Shown: positions 22,291 through 33,420 of the stretch, piece by piece
Position numbering within the stretch: position 1 is the first letter of the stretch
Layout: every line of letters begins with the position of its first letter
Assembly: GCF_032062135.1 (NCBI RefSeq)
Contig: NC_092861.1
Span: forward strand, 139,897,167-139,961,166
DNA length: 64,000 nt
Origin: Pyxicephalus adspersus
Lineage: Eukaryota > Chordata > Amphibia > Anura > Pyxicephalidae
Reading direction: 5' to 3'
Translations under genes and position numbers: made by a program
The notes under the pieces: model-generated
What the model was told of the DNA's origin: nothing
Database searches by the model: none
The model's input: only the letters and a program-made list of their open reading frames with translations

Positions 22291-23017
22291 CAGTGTTTCT
22301 CATCCAGGGTTCCAGCAGAGGTTACAGCGAATTCCTTGTGCAATGAGCAGTTTGTGACTCTCAGGTCAGTTTATAGTGGAAGTAAACCCAAAACAAAAAA
22401 ATCACACTTACCTTCAATCCCGCTGAGCAGTCTTTCTGTCGGGAGGCTTCTTCCATCGGGTCCCGTGTCGTCCTGGTATCTGTCTTTGGACCGGCGCAGA
22501 GGGAGCGCCAGGCGCCGACATCTTTTTCTCTCTTCTTCCAATGTCACCTGATCTCGCACTGTGCAGGTGCAAGATCAATTGACGTAGATTTGGGAAAAAA
22601 TTGCCGATCTCACTGTGCATGCATTTTTCTATTGATGAAAGGGCTCCTTCTGTGCATCTCCGAGCAAGGAGCAGCCATAAGCCTCTCAGAATGCGTGACG
22701 TAAGTATTCCAGGAAGCTTTGCGCTCCCATTCATTCTTGATCGCCTTGGCGGTGCTGCACCCTTTTTTTTTAAACCCTTGTTGTCTACCCTTTTATGTAA
22801 GTAAAAAGTTTAGGTACGCTTTAACTGACACCAAAAATGTTTTTGGCTCCAAGGATGACATTCTTCCCAATAGCCAACGATCCAAGAGGCATTCTTCCTA
22901 CTGACCACCATATAATATACTGCGAGCTGTGGATAAAATTATTACAGTAAGGGTTCCCTGAAGACCTGAAAGTTATCTTAAGGGGTTCCCCCATGTTTAA
23001 AGGGTTGAAAAACACTG
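22291..23017 (+). mobile_element. hAT MITE interrupted by a nested TTAA MITE
   Basis: The left end is CAGTGTTTCTCATCCAGGGT and the right end, read inward, CAGTGTTTTTCAACCC. The flanking octamers CTATAGAA and CTATAGTT match at six of eight bases. Host parts are 22291-22370 ('gagcagtttgtgactctc') and 22825-23017 ('tgacaccaaaaatg', 'gacattcttcccaatagc', 'gaagacctgaaagttatc'), and the uninterrupted relative is at 11797-12068. Confidence 0.8.
22371..22824 (-). mobile_element. TTAA MITE nested in the hAT MITE (454 bp)
   Basis: The ends are TTATAGTGGAAGTAAACCC (22371) and, inward on the minus strand, TTAAAGCGTACCTAAAC (22824). It is inserted at the position where the host relative at 11797-12068 reads GTTTAAAGTGACACC, i.e. 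at a TTAA. The interior, read on the minus strand, matches the 3308-3746 family ('gaatgggagcgcaaagc', 'acttacgtcacgcat', 'gcgagatcaggtgac'). Frames at 22336-22904 on both strands are by-products. Confidence 0.75.
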
Positions 23018-23870
23018 CTATAGTTTGTTTACTATTTTGTAGATTGATGTTCTGATAGTATAACTGAATTCATATCTAGTGATTTATGTGATGGATTGAT
23101 TTCTGCATTTTTGTTGAGGTCATAACTCTATTTTTATTCTGCACTCTCTGCATAGTGAGGACAGTGTCACCATTACTCTTCACCATTATAGCTTCACATA
23201 GTTCCAGCTGACAGTTCTAGGGAGAAAGCTCTGACTCTAAAAATAATTTTCCCATTTCATTTTTGGCCTCAGTAGATGCAAAACACTGATATCAATAATA
23301 TCCAAGGAGTCTATGAACTTCTAGAACAAGATGTGGCTAAAATTGCAGTAAGCCTCTTTGAGTAGATTGATGAGGCTTATTTTTAAAAGTGCAGATTTAG
23401 GCTTCTTTATAATGTCCCAATGTAACATAGCAGCTTTGCTTGTCAGTAACTGCACTCGTCATTATTAGCCACAGCCGTGTTTGTCATATGATGCCTAAAA
23501 CTCCCAACATCTTCCTAACTTCTCATTTGCAGCTAAGTAAACCAATTTTCTTTAACCTGTCTTTCTTGTTTGCTATGTGCTTGTGTTTGTTTGTGCTCTT
23601 CCCTTCCTCTTCTATTTGCACATTTCTTTAGCTGTTGACTTTTGGTATTACTGTGTTTCTCTAATATAATAATGTTTTACCCTTATAAATATTTTTAACA
23701 ATTGTTTTTATCTTTCATATGCATAGATTGTCAATTAAATTTTCTATATATATATGAAGATATATGCATATGAAAGATAAAATATATATATATATATATA
23801 TAATAAATATAATTATTTATTTATTACATATAGATAGATATAGATATGAACAATACCATTCAATATTCTT
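23018..23870. other. Non-coding; AT microsatellites
   Basis: Short TA/TATA runs at about 23743-23805. The frame at 23440-23631 has no domain. Confidence 0.5.
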
Positions 23871-23993
23871 TTAGATTGTAAGCTCTCCTGGGCAGGGTCC
23901 TCTCCTCCTGTGTCACTGTCTGTATCTGTTATTTGCAGCCCTTATTTAATGTACAGGGCTTGTGCTATATACATACTGTTTATAATAATAAAG
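23871..23993 (+). mobile_element. L2-type LINE 3' tail
   Basis: TTAGATTGTAAGCTCTCCTG, 'ggcagggtcctctcctcctg', 'cactgtctgtatctg', 'cccttatttaatgtacag', a diverged core, and an AATAATAAA tail. 5'-truncated. Confidence 0.7.
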
Positions 23994-24597
23994 TAGATAA
24001 TAAAAGTAGATAATAAAAATATTAATATGTTGATGTTATCAACTCATACATTTTTATTTAGGTTAATGCTTTCTATATATTAAAACAAACAATAGTATAC
24101 ATATCTATCCAGTTCGTGGGGACATATATAATTTTCTTTCTTTCAAAAACAGTTCATTGGTTTGTAATGACATTATCCTTCATCATTGTGATAATATTTT
24201 TATTGCTGTGCTGACTCGAACTGACTAAGTTGAATATTTTAATTAAAATCCTTGATATTTACAATAAGTGCTAATTTAATGCATTTCTTAACAATGCACG
24301 TACTATTCATGCAAAATTATTTTTATTACCTTGGTTTAAAATAGTAATATAGAAGTTGAAATGTTTTGAGTGACCAAAATTCCATGCTCTTTTGAAAAAG
24401 TAGATATTGTGATCCCACATTGGAACATGGAGGAGGTGGAAGTATTTGAGGAACCCTTTCCGTGCTGGAAGGTCCAACCCCGCCTTTCTTAGTGTTTTTA
24501 ACATGGGCTGGACAGCGTGTAGAATGCCACCCTTACTGATAGCCGAAATGATTATTTTCTCAATGGCAATTAACGCGAGAGGTCTAAATTACTCATG
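23994..24597. other. Non-coding stretch, nothing recognised
   Basis: AT-rich. The frames around 24307-24712 overlap a hAT fragment and carry no domain. Confidence 0.5.
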
Positions 24598-24648
24598 GCT
24601 TAAAGAACCCTTAGCAACCTTTGGAGGTACCCTGGGTGAGAAATACAG
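24598..24648 (-). mobile_element. hAT MITE end fragment (CAGTGTTTCTCAACC family)
   Basis: 'aaagaacccttagcaacc', 'tttggaggtaccctggg', 'tgagaaata' is the minus-strand left end of this family, as at 40370-40413. Confidence 0.5.
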
Positions 24649-26357
24649 ATCTAACCAGAACCTCCTTTGTAAAAGTGAGTGGCATGCACATATTGCTATG
24701 AAAGCCCAATAGAACCATCACCATTCACCATTTATTACTGTAATGAAGTTGTTAAATTTTTGGTTTTGATTTTTTCAATGTAGTTTATAGTACAGCAAGT
24801 TTTAAGATAACAAGTGTTAGATTCTTGAATTTACACCCAACATTGTGGCCTATTACTCCAGTGGTGTCTGACTCTCCAGAGTGGTATAACACTATATAAC
24901 CAACCTATTTAGGCTTTAAAATATAGGAAAATAGGCAGTTGCCATGTGTCCACATGACTCAGATATTTATTGCCATGAATAAGCTGCCATTACTGTGGGG
25001 GAACCAGGTTCTGGAGGGTTAGAAAACCATTTCATATAGTATATTGGCCAGTCCAGTGTACACCTATTCTTCTGGCCATCATGCCTGGTCTTATATTTCC
25101 ACCAGGCCTGCAACTCTCCTTTATTTCTGCTCTATGGTTGTTATTGGCATGCATTTTTATGGTAGTAGGGGGATGAAAGTATCTGGTGGGGGCACTGAAC
25201 CTAATGATGTCCAACATGCAAACAATCCTGTTTGTACATCCCATTGTCTAGTCTAATCAATAGACAACTGACTTGAGCTGCTCCTTTAAAAATTAAATAT
25301 TAACCTAATAGAATGAGAACACAATGTATAGTGGTGACACCCATAATGAGATATGGAATGTGTGCACTTTTGTCCTTTATATTCCTTGCAGCAGAACATC
25401 GATTACTCTAATTGGAGACATGATCTAATCTTCCAGACTGAATAAACTAAGCAAGTCGTCTTCCCATACCACAGCTACGGTACTGGAGATGGAACGACTT
25501 ATTGAAAGGGCCTTTGTGTTCATTTTCTGGATTCTTGGTAATAAAACAAGTACAGAGACAAAAGTGGGATCAAAGAGACAAAGCTGTTGTTTAGACAAGA
25601 GCCAAAAGAAAAGCATGCAGGGGAAAACACGACAAAAGGGCCAATCTTTTGGATATCTGATCTGAACGGCCACATGAGAGGGCATACTTTGGGAAAAGAT
25701 GTCAATATTCGGAGAACATTTTGTAAACAATGCTTTGGAAGAAAACATACCCCACCAGAGTAAAAATGTGTCTAGTCATGGGGAACATTTCCTGTTACAT
25801 AAAAACGGAAGGCGATGATTTTAAAAATAATAACTCTTTACATAGCAGTGTAGCAGGCAGCACATGGAAGCACACGCACCATTAGGTATCAGGAACCTGG
25901 CACATCTGGACATAGCCGATACTGCCCAAATTTGCCTCTGTTTGGTCAAGGTTCATTCAGCTAAACTGAAGCAAAAATTACTTTGGCAACAGCAGGTTGT
26001 ATATGAATGTTGGTACATTAGGTCAAAGTTTATGGGCCTGCAGGAGGCAAGCACAAATTTAGAGGAATCTCTCGTTATCATTTTTCCCATCATTGATTTT
26101 AGGAATGACATGCAGCAATTGTATTTCAATAAAAAATCATCATTGACTCATAGTAGGGCACATAGTGGCTCCTGTGTCAGTAATGTTTACTCTAAATTTG
26201 TTAAAGAGGTTTGGGGGGAGGCTATAGTTATAAAAAAATTCAAACTCACCCTTTAAATATCTTTAAAAGAAAGCTCATTTCTAAGGGCAAATGTTGCTGG
26301 TTGCACTAGCAGTTAAATCACTGTAACACTGGTGTGAAAGGTAACTATCTTCTAAAG
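24649..26357. other. Non-coding stretch; no gene supported
   Basis: This includes two longer open frames, 25425-25748 (-, 107 codons) and 25864-26256 (+, 130 codons). Neither has a recognisable domain, a signal peptide or splice-site flanks that I can support, and their composition does not differ from the surroundings. Confidence 0.5.
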
Positions 26358-26654
26358 CAGCAGTCGCCATCCGGTGGTCTGCGAGAAAATTTTGGTGGTC
26401 CACGGCTCTGGCCAGTGCACCCCTGAGGGGGTCAGGAGAGGAACCCTGCTGGGGGAGCACACTGCCAGAGCCACAGACCATGTCCCCCTTATGGATCGCA
26501 GGCTTAGGGAAGTGGACGGGTTCAGACCTGGGATGGGAGAGTGGGCAGGTTCTGGCATCATGACGTCACTCCGGGGGAAGTTTCTTCTCCTTCGAGTGAC
26601 AACGCTGCCAGTAAATTTAGTGGTCCGTGGGTTCGAAAAGGTTGGTGACCCCAA
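26358..26654 (-). mobile_element. hAT MITE (GGTCCCCAACC family)
   Basis: Left boundary CAGCAGTCGCCATCCGGTGG; right boundary 'cgaaaaggttggtgacc'. The interior 'ctctggccagtgcacccc', 'gggggaagtttcttctcc' and 'atcatgacgtcactccg' is the reverse complement of 48988-49256. It abuts, or is inserted at the edge of, a CAGTGTTTCTCAACC-family fragment (26655-26818). Frames on both strands here are by-products. Confidence 0.65.
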
Positions 26655-26818
26655 CCAGGGTTCCTCCAGATGTAGTTAGGGGGTTCCACAAACTGGTTAC
26701 ATCACTGTAACTGTTTTTTTCCATTGACCCCCAATGAAATGGTTTTAGCAGGGGTTCCCTGGGACCTTAACAATATTTAGGGTTCCTCCAAAAAAAAAGT
26801 TCAGAAAAGCTGCTCTAA
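26655..26818 (+). mobile_element. hAT MITE fragment (CAGTGTTTCTCAACC family)
   Basis: 'caaccagggttcctccag', 'agcaggggttccctggga' and 'agggttcctccaaaaaa' match the ends of this family; the middle is diverged. Confidence 0.5.
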
Positions 26819-26998
26819 GGTGAACATGCACTGCACAATACATATTCAGTCTTTCACTTTGAAAATGCTAGTTTTTGGCTTTCCTACTGATTTGTTGACC
26901 TTATCACTTTCTAGATCTTTGACCCAGCATAAGCATTCAGGCTAGGCAGTTTTTACCTCCCTATAAATTATCTCATGCTTGTTCTGCCTAACAGAATC

Positions 26999-27203
26999 TC
27001 ATTTAATAAAGCTCTATAAGACTGGAAGAGATAGACTATCATGGAAGAACATAGGTCACCCAACAAACCTGGAATAGAAAACATCTGCCATCTATCAGCA
27101 AATTATTTTTAAGAAAAACCCTCCAGGTTTGCTGGAAACCCCAGGTTATCCATTGATAGTCTATTTTCTCCTGCCTTGGGGAGCTTTAATAAATCAAGCC
27201 CAA
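26999..27203. mobile_element. Hairpin MITE (GGGCTTGATTTATTAAAG family)
   Basis: The left arm 'tttaataaagctctataa', 'agatagactatcatgg' and the right arm 'gatagtctattttctcc', 'gagctttaataaatcaag' are inverted copies. Both arms include 'aacctgga' and 'ccaggttt' blocks. Same family as 40877-41045 and 63373-63620. Confidence 0.7.
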
Positions 27204-28570
27204 GAATTAATAAAGCCATAGATGAGGGGAGGTTGGCAAAGGGATCCATTTTTTTTATACAGGTTTCCTTTACTAGGACCCCTAGGCATAGGATTTATAC
27301 CAAGGATCCATGAAAAAGCCTCCTACAAAGTCCACAAAAAAGCCCCCGGAGATAATATAAGTCTAGAAGATGAAAACCTACAATATTGACCTAGATCTAT
27401 TGATCTAGATATCAAATCTAATATTTTCTTCTAATGAACCAGAAAGCAGTATAAATAAAAGAATTCCTGCCATAGAAAGCCAAAGCATTATAAAATGATA
27501 TTAAGCTCAATTCACAAAATATCCTAAAAGGGTATCTTTATTTTTAGCCATGTATCTGTAATTTTCCAATCCCATTTCTCATAAACTCATAAGAACTGTC
27601 ACTTTTTTACATTACGTTTCTTTATCCTTGTGTTTTAGGTTTGTGAATTGGCCCTTTTGTTTTAGTTGAATGATGACAGTTGTGTTATTGTTATCAGTAG
27701 TGATGTCATATGTATAGGGGTCATTAGTAGTAATGGGAATACAACATTACTGGAACTTGTGAACCAATATGTGAAAATCTACTGGAAATCACAGCAACTA
27801 CAATGGCCTCTTCTATTCACATCTTTTGCATGCAATGACCCAGCTCTGATTCAGCCAAAGACTTTAAAAAGATTCTTTTTGTGCCAAGCACAGGATAACT
27901 ACTAATGGGGGATGAACTCTAGGAAATCATATAGGACAAGCATAAAGTAGTGTGAGAAGCCTGCACAACAGTTTTGTTCTAGTGATTGGGTGATTGAGTT
28001 CTGTGAAACTGAATAAACTGCAAAATGAACAATTTCATGGTGGTAAAGTTTTGCCATCTCTTAATTTTGCTTATCAAACTGCCAACATTATATTTGCTTA
28101 AAAAATTTAAAAAGTTTAATTAATCTATCAATTTTAGTTTTTTTTTTGGTAGTTTATTTTATTTGATTTCCAGGCAATTCAGCTACAGTTTACCTGAACT
28201 CCAAGAAGCTGAAACCTGGTCAAATGTAATTACTTTCACTGCTTGCATTAAAAAGAACTAATAGCATGTTAATGATTGCAGGGCTGCATAATTTGTGTCT
28301 AGACTGCAGATTAATGGTAATGCACTTAAGTTGATACCATATACATTTCTGAGGATTATTCCCACCTATGGGTCCATGCAAGGAGGGGGAAGTGCAGAAA
28401 ACGTGGTTGTGTCCTCTCTATAGCAAGCATGGTTCAGTGATTATGGTTACATCATGTGTGGTGGATGTAAGATTCTTCCAGAGCTCTTAACGAAAACGAT
28501 AGGTGACTATTAAGGGGTCTTCTTTAGCAGGGAGCTTTTTTTAGATTAGATTTAGATTCATTTTTTTTAT
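27204..28570. other. Non-coding stretch, nothing recognised
   Basis: The frame at 27666-27905 has no domain. No repeat matched elsewhere in the window. Confidence 0.5.
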
Positions 28571-28575
28571 TAATA

Positions 28576-28752
28576 ATGACTTCCCCACTTAAAACCTCAT
28601 CACAAGCACGGCTCCCAGACGTTTCTAAGGCTGCCCCGACTCTCTGGAATGGTCTTCCTCGTCCTATTCGGCTTGATTCTAATTTCTGTTTATTCAAAGG
28701 AGCACTCAAAACCCATCTTTTCAAACTCAGCTACCCTTCTTCTGCCTCCTAA
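28576..28752 (+). pseudogene. C-terminal end of an L2-type LINE ORF2
   Basis: Fifty-nine codons open from an internal ATG to a natural stop (TAA, 28750-28752). The stretch VSKAAPTLWNGLPRPIRL, followed by DSNFCLFKGALKTHLFKL, matches the conserved C-terminus of L2/CR1-type non-LTR reverse-transcriptase proteins (pattern AAPxLWNxLPxxIR...FKxxLKTHLF). In the complete protein this follows the endonuclease and reverse-transcriptase domains; both are absent here, so this is a typical 5'-truncated LINE copy. The 3' UTR begins after the stop and is split by a MITE at 28813-29218. Frames on the other strand here are not genes. Confidence 0.75.
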
Positions 28753-28812
28753 ACCCTCACAACTTCCCACCATTCCATATCCCATCCTATTGTGTGCTAC
28801 TTCCCCACCCCT

Positions 28813-29218
28813 TAAGCTAGGTACACACTTGCAATAATTATCGTTAGAAAATGAACGACTAATGATTATGCACAAATATTTTGAATGATCGTATTGTGCA
28901 CAATTTTGTAGATGGTGTAACAATACGATTGTTCAAATATATTCCACCAATAGTGTACACACGCTAGATACAATCGTTTGAACGATGCAGGAAGTGACAT
29001 GCAAAGGAGAAAGTGTATTGCAGAAACATCCACGATCACTGAACGACCGTACACACGATGGATAGTGAATGATCGTCGCTCAATAAGATCCGCCGGGACG
29101 GGCGTTTGTTTCCAGTGACAATCCTCGTACGTCGGCGTCGTTGTGCATTTTTTTTGTTACCAATTATCGGACGATTGATCGTTAGCCGTTTGTTTCCAAC
29201 GATAATTATTATAAACTC
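28813..29218. mobile_element. MITE inserted in the L2 LINE 3' UTR
   Basis: The ends share TAATTATCGTT: left 'aagctaggtacacacttg', 'caataattatcgttagaa'; right, read inward, 'taataattatcgttggaa', 'acaaacggctaacgatc'. Between them are many CGAT/ATCG blocks and 'gtgtacacacgctaga'. It separates the LINE ORF end (28752) from the LINE tail (29221). The same GGTACACACNTGCAA-type head starts the copies at 37604, 43746 and 63838. Class unknown. The frame at 29036-29446 (-) is a by-product. Confidence 0.65.
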
Positions 29219-29220
29219 AG

Positions 29221-29370
29221 GTTTAGATAGTAAGCTCTTCTGGGCAGAGTTTTCTCCTTCACCTGTGTCTATATCTTTCTTTATTTTCAACCTATAATGT
29301 ACTGTGCTATGCAATATGTTGGCACTATACCGTTTATTATTAATAATATTAATAATAATAATGATAATAA
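29221..29370 (+). mobile_element. L2-type LINE 3' tail, continuing from 28752
   Basis: 'tttagatagtaagctctt', 'ctgggcagagttttctcc', 'gtgtctatatctttct', 'aatgtactgtgctatgca', 'atatgttggcactata', then (ATT/AAT)n. Together with 28576-28812 it makes one LINE 3' end of about 390 bp once the MITE is discounted. Confidence 0.75.
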
Positions 29371-30082
29371 GTTTTAGATTTACATTAAAGAGCTCTTCCA
29401 GGCTACAAATAACAGTTTTCAGCATTTCGCTACTCATAAAAACCATTAATCACAGCAACTGTACTTAAATCGGAACATTCACTTACTTTACAATAATTGG
29501 ATGTTCATGTAATCTCATACGACTAATCCTCTGTTTAGCATAATCTTCATCCAAGGCCTAATACACACAAATATATGTGCTACCAATTTTCCCCTCAACC
29601 TATGGATCCAATCGATTTTTCGATGGGTTAGAAGTCTCAAATACTGCACACGTGTACAACATTCTGCTCTTACAGTTGTCTTGGATAGAATGGGATCAGA
29701 ATTCCGATATAATTTAATCCTTTTGTTCGTGTACCCTTGTGTTCTGTCATTTACCAACACATCCAATCTATCCATGTCTACTTGAAAATGTAAAAATACG
29801 TTGTTTATGATCTTCTGCAGATTTACTTTCAGATTTCTTTTATATCCAATCTCTTTATCATATTGTACATCATATATCATATTAGGTCTGTTTATACTAT
29901 GCCCTTACTTCTCTTTCTCTCCTTACAGCATTTTCCATTTTGCTCACACCTTCACAAATGATTTGCATCCAAATGGTGGATGCAAAGTGCTGGTGTCTCT
30001 TAAAATTTGTCATGGAGCATTTTAGACAACAAGGAGCCACCATCACAGGCAGGAGTGTTCCTGGATTGCCAGATTACCAGTC
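29371..30082. other. Non-coding; probable decayed MITE at 29550-29880
   Basis: 'cctaatacacacaaata', 'ccaatcgatttttcgatggg' and 'cacacgtgtacaac' look like MITE content. The 121-codon minus-strand frame at 29515-29880 has no domain that I recognise and I do not call it a gene. Confidence 0.45.
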
Positions 30083-30372
30083 CTGAGCAGGCAGATTGAG
30101 CTTGTTCTCGGGCGAGAATATGACGTGTACATGGGCGCCCAACATCGTCAGGACGGATCTGTCAATGGCCGATGGTAAATGACTGCTATACAAGTCAAGG
30201 GAAAAGAGCACATCTGAGTGCCCCTAGCTCAGCTTCTTCCCTCCCCATAGAACAGAATGGGTGTGTACAATGTGTGTACAGTGCTCCTTTGGCCACCTGT
30301 CAGTCTTTGTTGCTGGAAATGATCATGAAAGAATATTTCCAATGGCGAAAATTGTAAATGTGTACCCAGCCC
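30083..30372 (-). mobile_element. MITE, GGTACACA-head family
   Basis: Read on the minus strand it starts GGCTGGGTACACATTTACAA, 'ttttcgccattggaaata', and later has 'ctgttctatggggagggaa'. It matches the order of the copy at 43746-43986. Confidence 0.55.
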
Positions 30373-32009
30373 ATTATTAAACACTCATTGCTCCTATAAG
30401 CATGGCTGGTATTTGAGGTTGGCAAACTGGGGAATAGCCCAGGCACCCAACATTCTTAAGGGTCCCTAAGAGCTCCCCCTACCTCCCAAAGCCTCTCCTG
30501 CACCTAAAGAGCTGCACCATCTGCAGGGTCAGTGTATGGGCTAAGCAGCTCCCAGGTTGCTCCAATAGAACCTATGTACAGGCACCTGAAATATAAAAGT
30601 AAGTCATGTGACTATAGGTTCACCTAAACCCCTATACTAAAATGAACAGTGAATTTCATTGCTGCAATGGGAGTAGTGTTATTGCTCAGCATCAAATGAG
30701 ATTTTTTTATGTATATAATTTTTTTTCATGACTCAGGCTTTATCTTGCATGCTGTGTTAGGGAATAATTACAAGTGGAATTACTGCTCAGTTTATGAATT
30801 AAGGATTTAGCTGTTAACACTGCTGTCACTTTGTATTTACTGCACAATGTTGGATGGGATTGCAGCACGTGGACTCTTTCTGCTCTTGTGTCAGTACAGA
30901 GCGCCATCTAGTGAGGAAACAAGTTATAGCAACATGAAACTTTATTTCTGTACCAGGTGGATGTACTGCACTTCTCAACATCATAAGAGTCAATGCCTGC
31001 TTTGGTTAGAGCAAACTATCAGCTTCTATAAAGTGTATTGTCAAAACTTATTTTGGATTGGAGAAGGGTAAGTACTTTTCTTATATATCTTAAGTTCTTT
31101 GTGTTCCCTGCTGGAAAGATTTTGTATATGCAACAATGAAACAAAAATCCTGGAATATCTGAATACTTACAATTGTCACCAGAAGTCAAGCAGAATCTTC
31201 CAATGTGGAAACCTAAACTGGCTGTTAAAAAGGAGAACCTTAGATTAAAGAATGTCTTTACCCTCCCGTACCATCAACAGTTCAAGAAATAAAAGAAAAA
31301 AAACTGGCAGTTTTTTAACCGTTTCCAACTATATCCAAAACTAATTTTTAGTTAAAAATACACTTTTATTTATTTAATATATTTTATTTATTTCAATTTG
31401 ATTTTCAATAAATAAATAAATAAAACCACAATCTGTTTTTTATGAATAACATTATAGCTGTAAAACTGCCAAGAAATCCCTGTGTGCTTTCTTCAAATGT
31501 GTTTTGCATTACAATATGAGGCCATCGGGAGTCCAAAACCCTCCTGACACAGGTCAGATGTAGATCAGAAGGGGGTCAACTGCAGGTCAAATGCATCTGT
31601 TGTTGAACTCTAAGTACGGTAATATTAGAAGTGTGTTAAACTGATGTAAACTAATGCCACCCTAACAAGACCAAAGCACATGGACACTCGCCAACTTTGT
31701 TGAGTTATAAGTAATGCTCTGGGCACACTCCCCTCTTTTCACCCTAAAGCCTTGCACTAGTGAATAATTTATGCTTTAATGTCAATAAAAATACAGCTGC
31801 ATTCATTTGAGTGTTTTACATCTGTTTGGGGTAGCAAAAAACAAAAAACATCGGACTATATACACGAGTTATGGAGAGATGGGAAATGACCAGTGGTCAG
31901 GGGGAATCAGTGGCTTTATATACAAAATATATGCTTAATGTGCTTTACCAATAACAGCATAGGGGATGAGTTCATGTTTCCTTCTAAATAATGAATGATA
32001 GCTAGACTA
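30373..32009. other. Non-coding stretch, no gene supported
   Basis: A frame at 30847-31071 includes 'cagagcgccatctagtgagg', a phrase that resembles known repeat termini, so I treat it as repeat-derived. A palindromic AT block 'tttatttatttaatata' ... 'aataaataaataaataaa' lies at 31365-31425. Confidence 0.5.
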
Positions 32010-32125
32010 GTCTGTAACCCCTATTTATTGTACAGCGCTACGTAATATGTTGGAGCTATATAAATACTGTATATTAATATTAATAATAATAATAGTAATA
32101 TTATTAATATTTATTGATAATAATA
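32010..32125 (+). mobile_element. L2-type LINE 3' tail (short)
   Basis: 'gtctgtaacccctattta', 'ttgtacagcgctacgtaa', 'tatgttggagctatataa', then (AAT)n. 5'-truncated. Confidence 0.7.
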
Positions 32126-32730
32126 TGTGCCTAGCTGATTTCATTTACGTGAAGGGCTCCTGGATGTCCTCAGTCTGATGGACACATCCAACCCACTTCC
32201 TCAGGCCATCAAGGACCCACTCCCAGCATGTGACTGGACAATGAATGTAGAAGCAGTACAATAATGATCTCACTGCTCTGTCACTCATGCTCTTGTGTCA
32301 CTCACCGCTTTGATTTCCATCAGCAGGCTTCTTGTCAATCAATGAACTGATTGATTCCTTGCCCTACATTCAATGGAGATGTGATGCTGAATATGTGGTC
32401 CTGCAACTCATAGCTAAAAAAGCTTCAATTACAATTTATTGGGTGGATGTTCATTGATGTTATACTGTAAGATTGCAAGCTAGTTTTCAATATACTTCTA
32501 GGACCTCTGTCCATAGCACCCACTTTCTTTAGCTATTTATTTTTATGTTTCTTTTACCATGTGAAGTCAAATATTTTCATTTAAAGTGCCATCCAGGTCC
32601 ATTTGGTCCAGTGGGGCAGATCCATCCTCCCCAACCCCCCGAACCATTCCCCCGTGCTGCTTGCACTGCTGCGGGTTCTTCTCCATAGGAGGTGTCCACG
32701 TCATGCAGGCAGTATTGTGGACACTGGAAG
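32126..32730. other. Non-coding stretch, nothing recognised
   Basis: A GC-richer patch begins about 32585 and continues to about 33340, interrupted by an LINE tail. I see no domain in its frames. Confidence 0.45.
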
Positions 32731-32809
32731 ATGAATCCCTATTTAATGTACAGCGCTGCGTAATATGTTGGCGCTATATAAATCCTGTTTAATAATAATA
32801 ATAATAATG
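32731..32809 (+). mobile_element. L2-type LINE 3' tail (79 bp)
   Basis: 'tgaatccctatttaatgt', 'acagcgctgcgtaatatg', 'ttggcgctatataaatcc', (AAT)n. A very short, well-preserved copy. Confidence 0.75.
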
Positions 32810-33420
32810 AACCCAACTGGGGGGGCACAACCGAGGCTGAGAGTACATGGGATTGTGGCTTAAGATAAGTAGAATTTTTTTTTCTCTTTATACCTGTAGA
32901 AAGTTAGATGGGGAGCTATTAGACAAGTCCTTTATTGCTTTATTTGCAATAAAAAAAACTTACATGACCACAATTTTTTTGACACGCAGCTGTCCTGGGC
33001 ACGTCATCTTTGGCATCTTCACCATCTGGTCCTCTTTCAGGTGTCAGATTCAGCCATTTTGATCTACTCACCGCCATATCTCTGCATTGGACGGGCAGGG
33101 CAGATACCAAGCCCCCAATATGACTCCGCACTGTTCACCTACAGCAAGCTACTGCTCAAGGGTCTGGATGTGCCATCCCAGCACACGGTTGCCCCCAGGG
33201 GTGGCATCTGGGAGGACAGACACAGGACCAGGAGCCCACAAGAGCAGGACAAGGGACACAAATGGGGAGTCAGACAGCCCAGGGTCAGTTGCCAGGTGTT
33301 CCACAGATACAGAAGGGTGAATCAGAAGTAAGTTCGGGAAACAGAACACAGGTTGTTAGTCCACCAAACAAGGAGGAGTCACAATCATGGGCATAGGTCA
33401 GTCTAGGTAGCAAACAATAC
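32810..33420. repeat. GC-rich unclassified stretch with many overlapping frames
   Basis: Frames overlap on both strands (32940-33131 -, 33041-33331 +, 33087-33320 +, 33149-33349 -). The composition is much GC-richer than its flanks and 'agtccaccaaacaaggagg' looks repeat-like. None of the translated products shows a domain that I recognise. I take it as an old GC-rich mobile element rather than a gene. Confidence 0.35.

Noticed and set aside
25864..26256. 130-codon plus-strand open frame
   Set aside because: One of the longest non-repeat frames, but it has no recognisable domain, no promoter or splice context, and composition like its surroundings. A frame this long is not surprising in 64 kb.
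29036..29446. 136-codon minus-strand open frame rich in R and I
   Set aside because: It spans the CGAT-rich MITE and the (AAT)n LINE tail; the arginine and isoleucine runs come from those repeats.
29515..29880. 121-codon minus-strand open frame
   Set aside because: It lies in sequence that looks like a decayed MITE (CACACGTGTACA-type blocks) and resembles no known protein family.
32940..33349. Overlapping GC-rich frames as a gene
   Set aside because: Four frames on two strands overlap, none has a domain, and the sequence looks like an old GC-rich mobile element.
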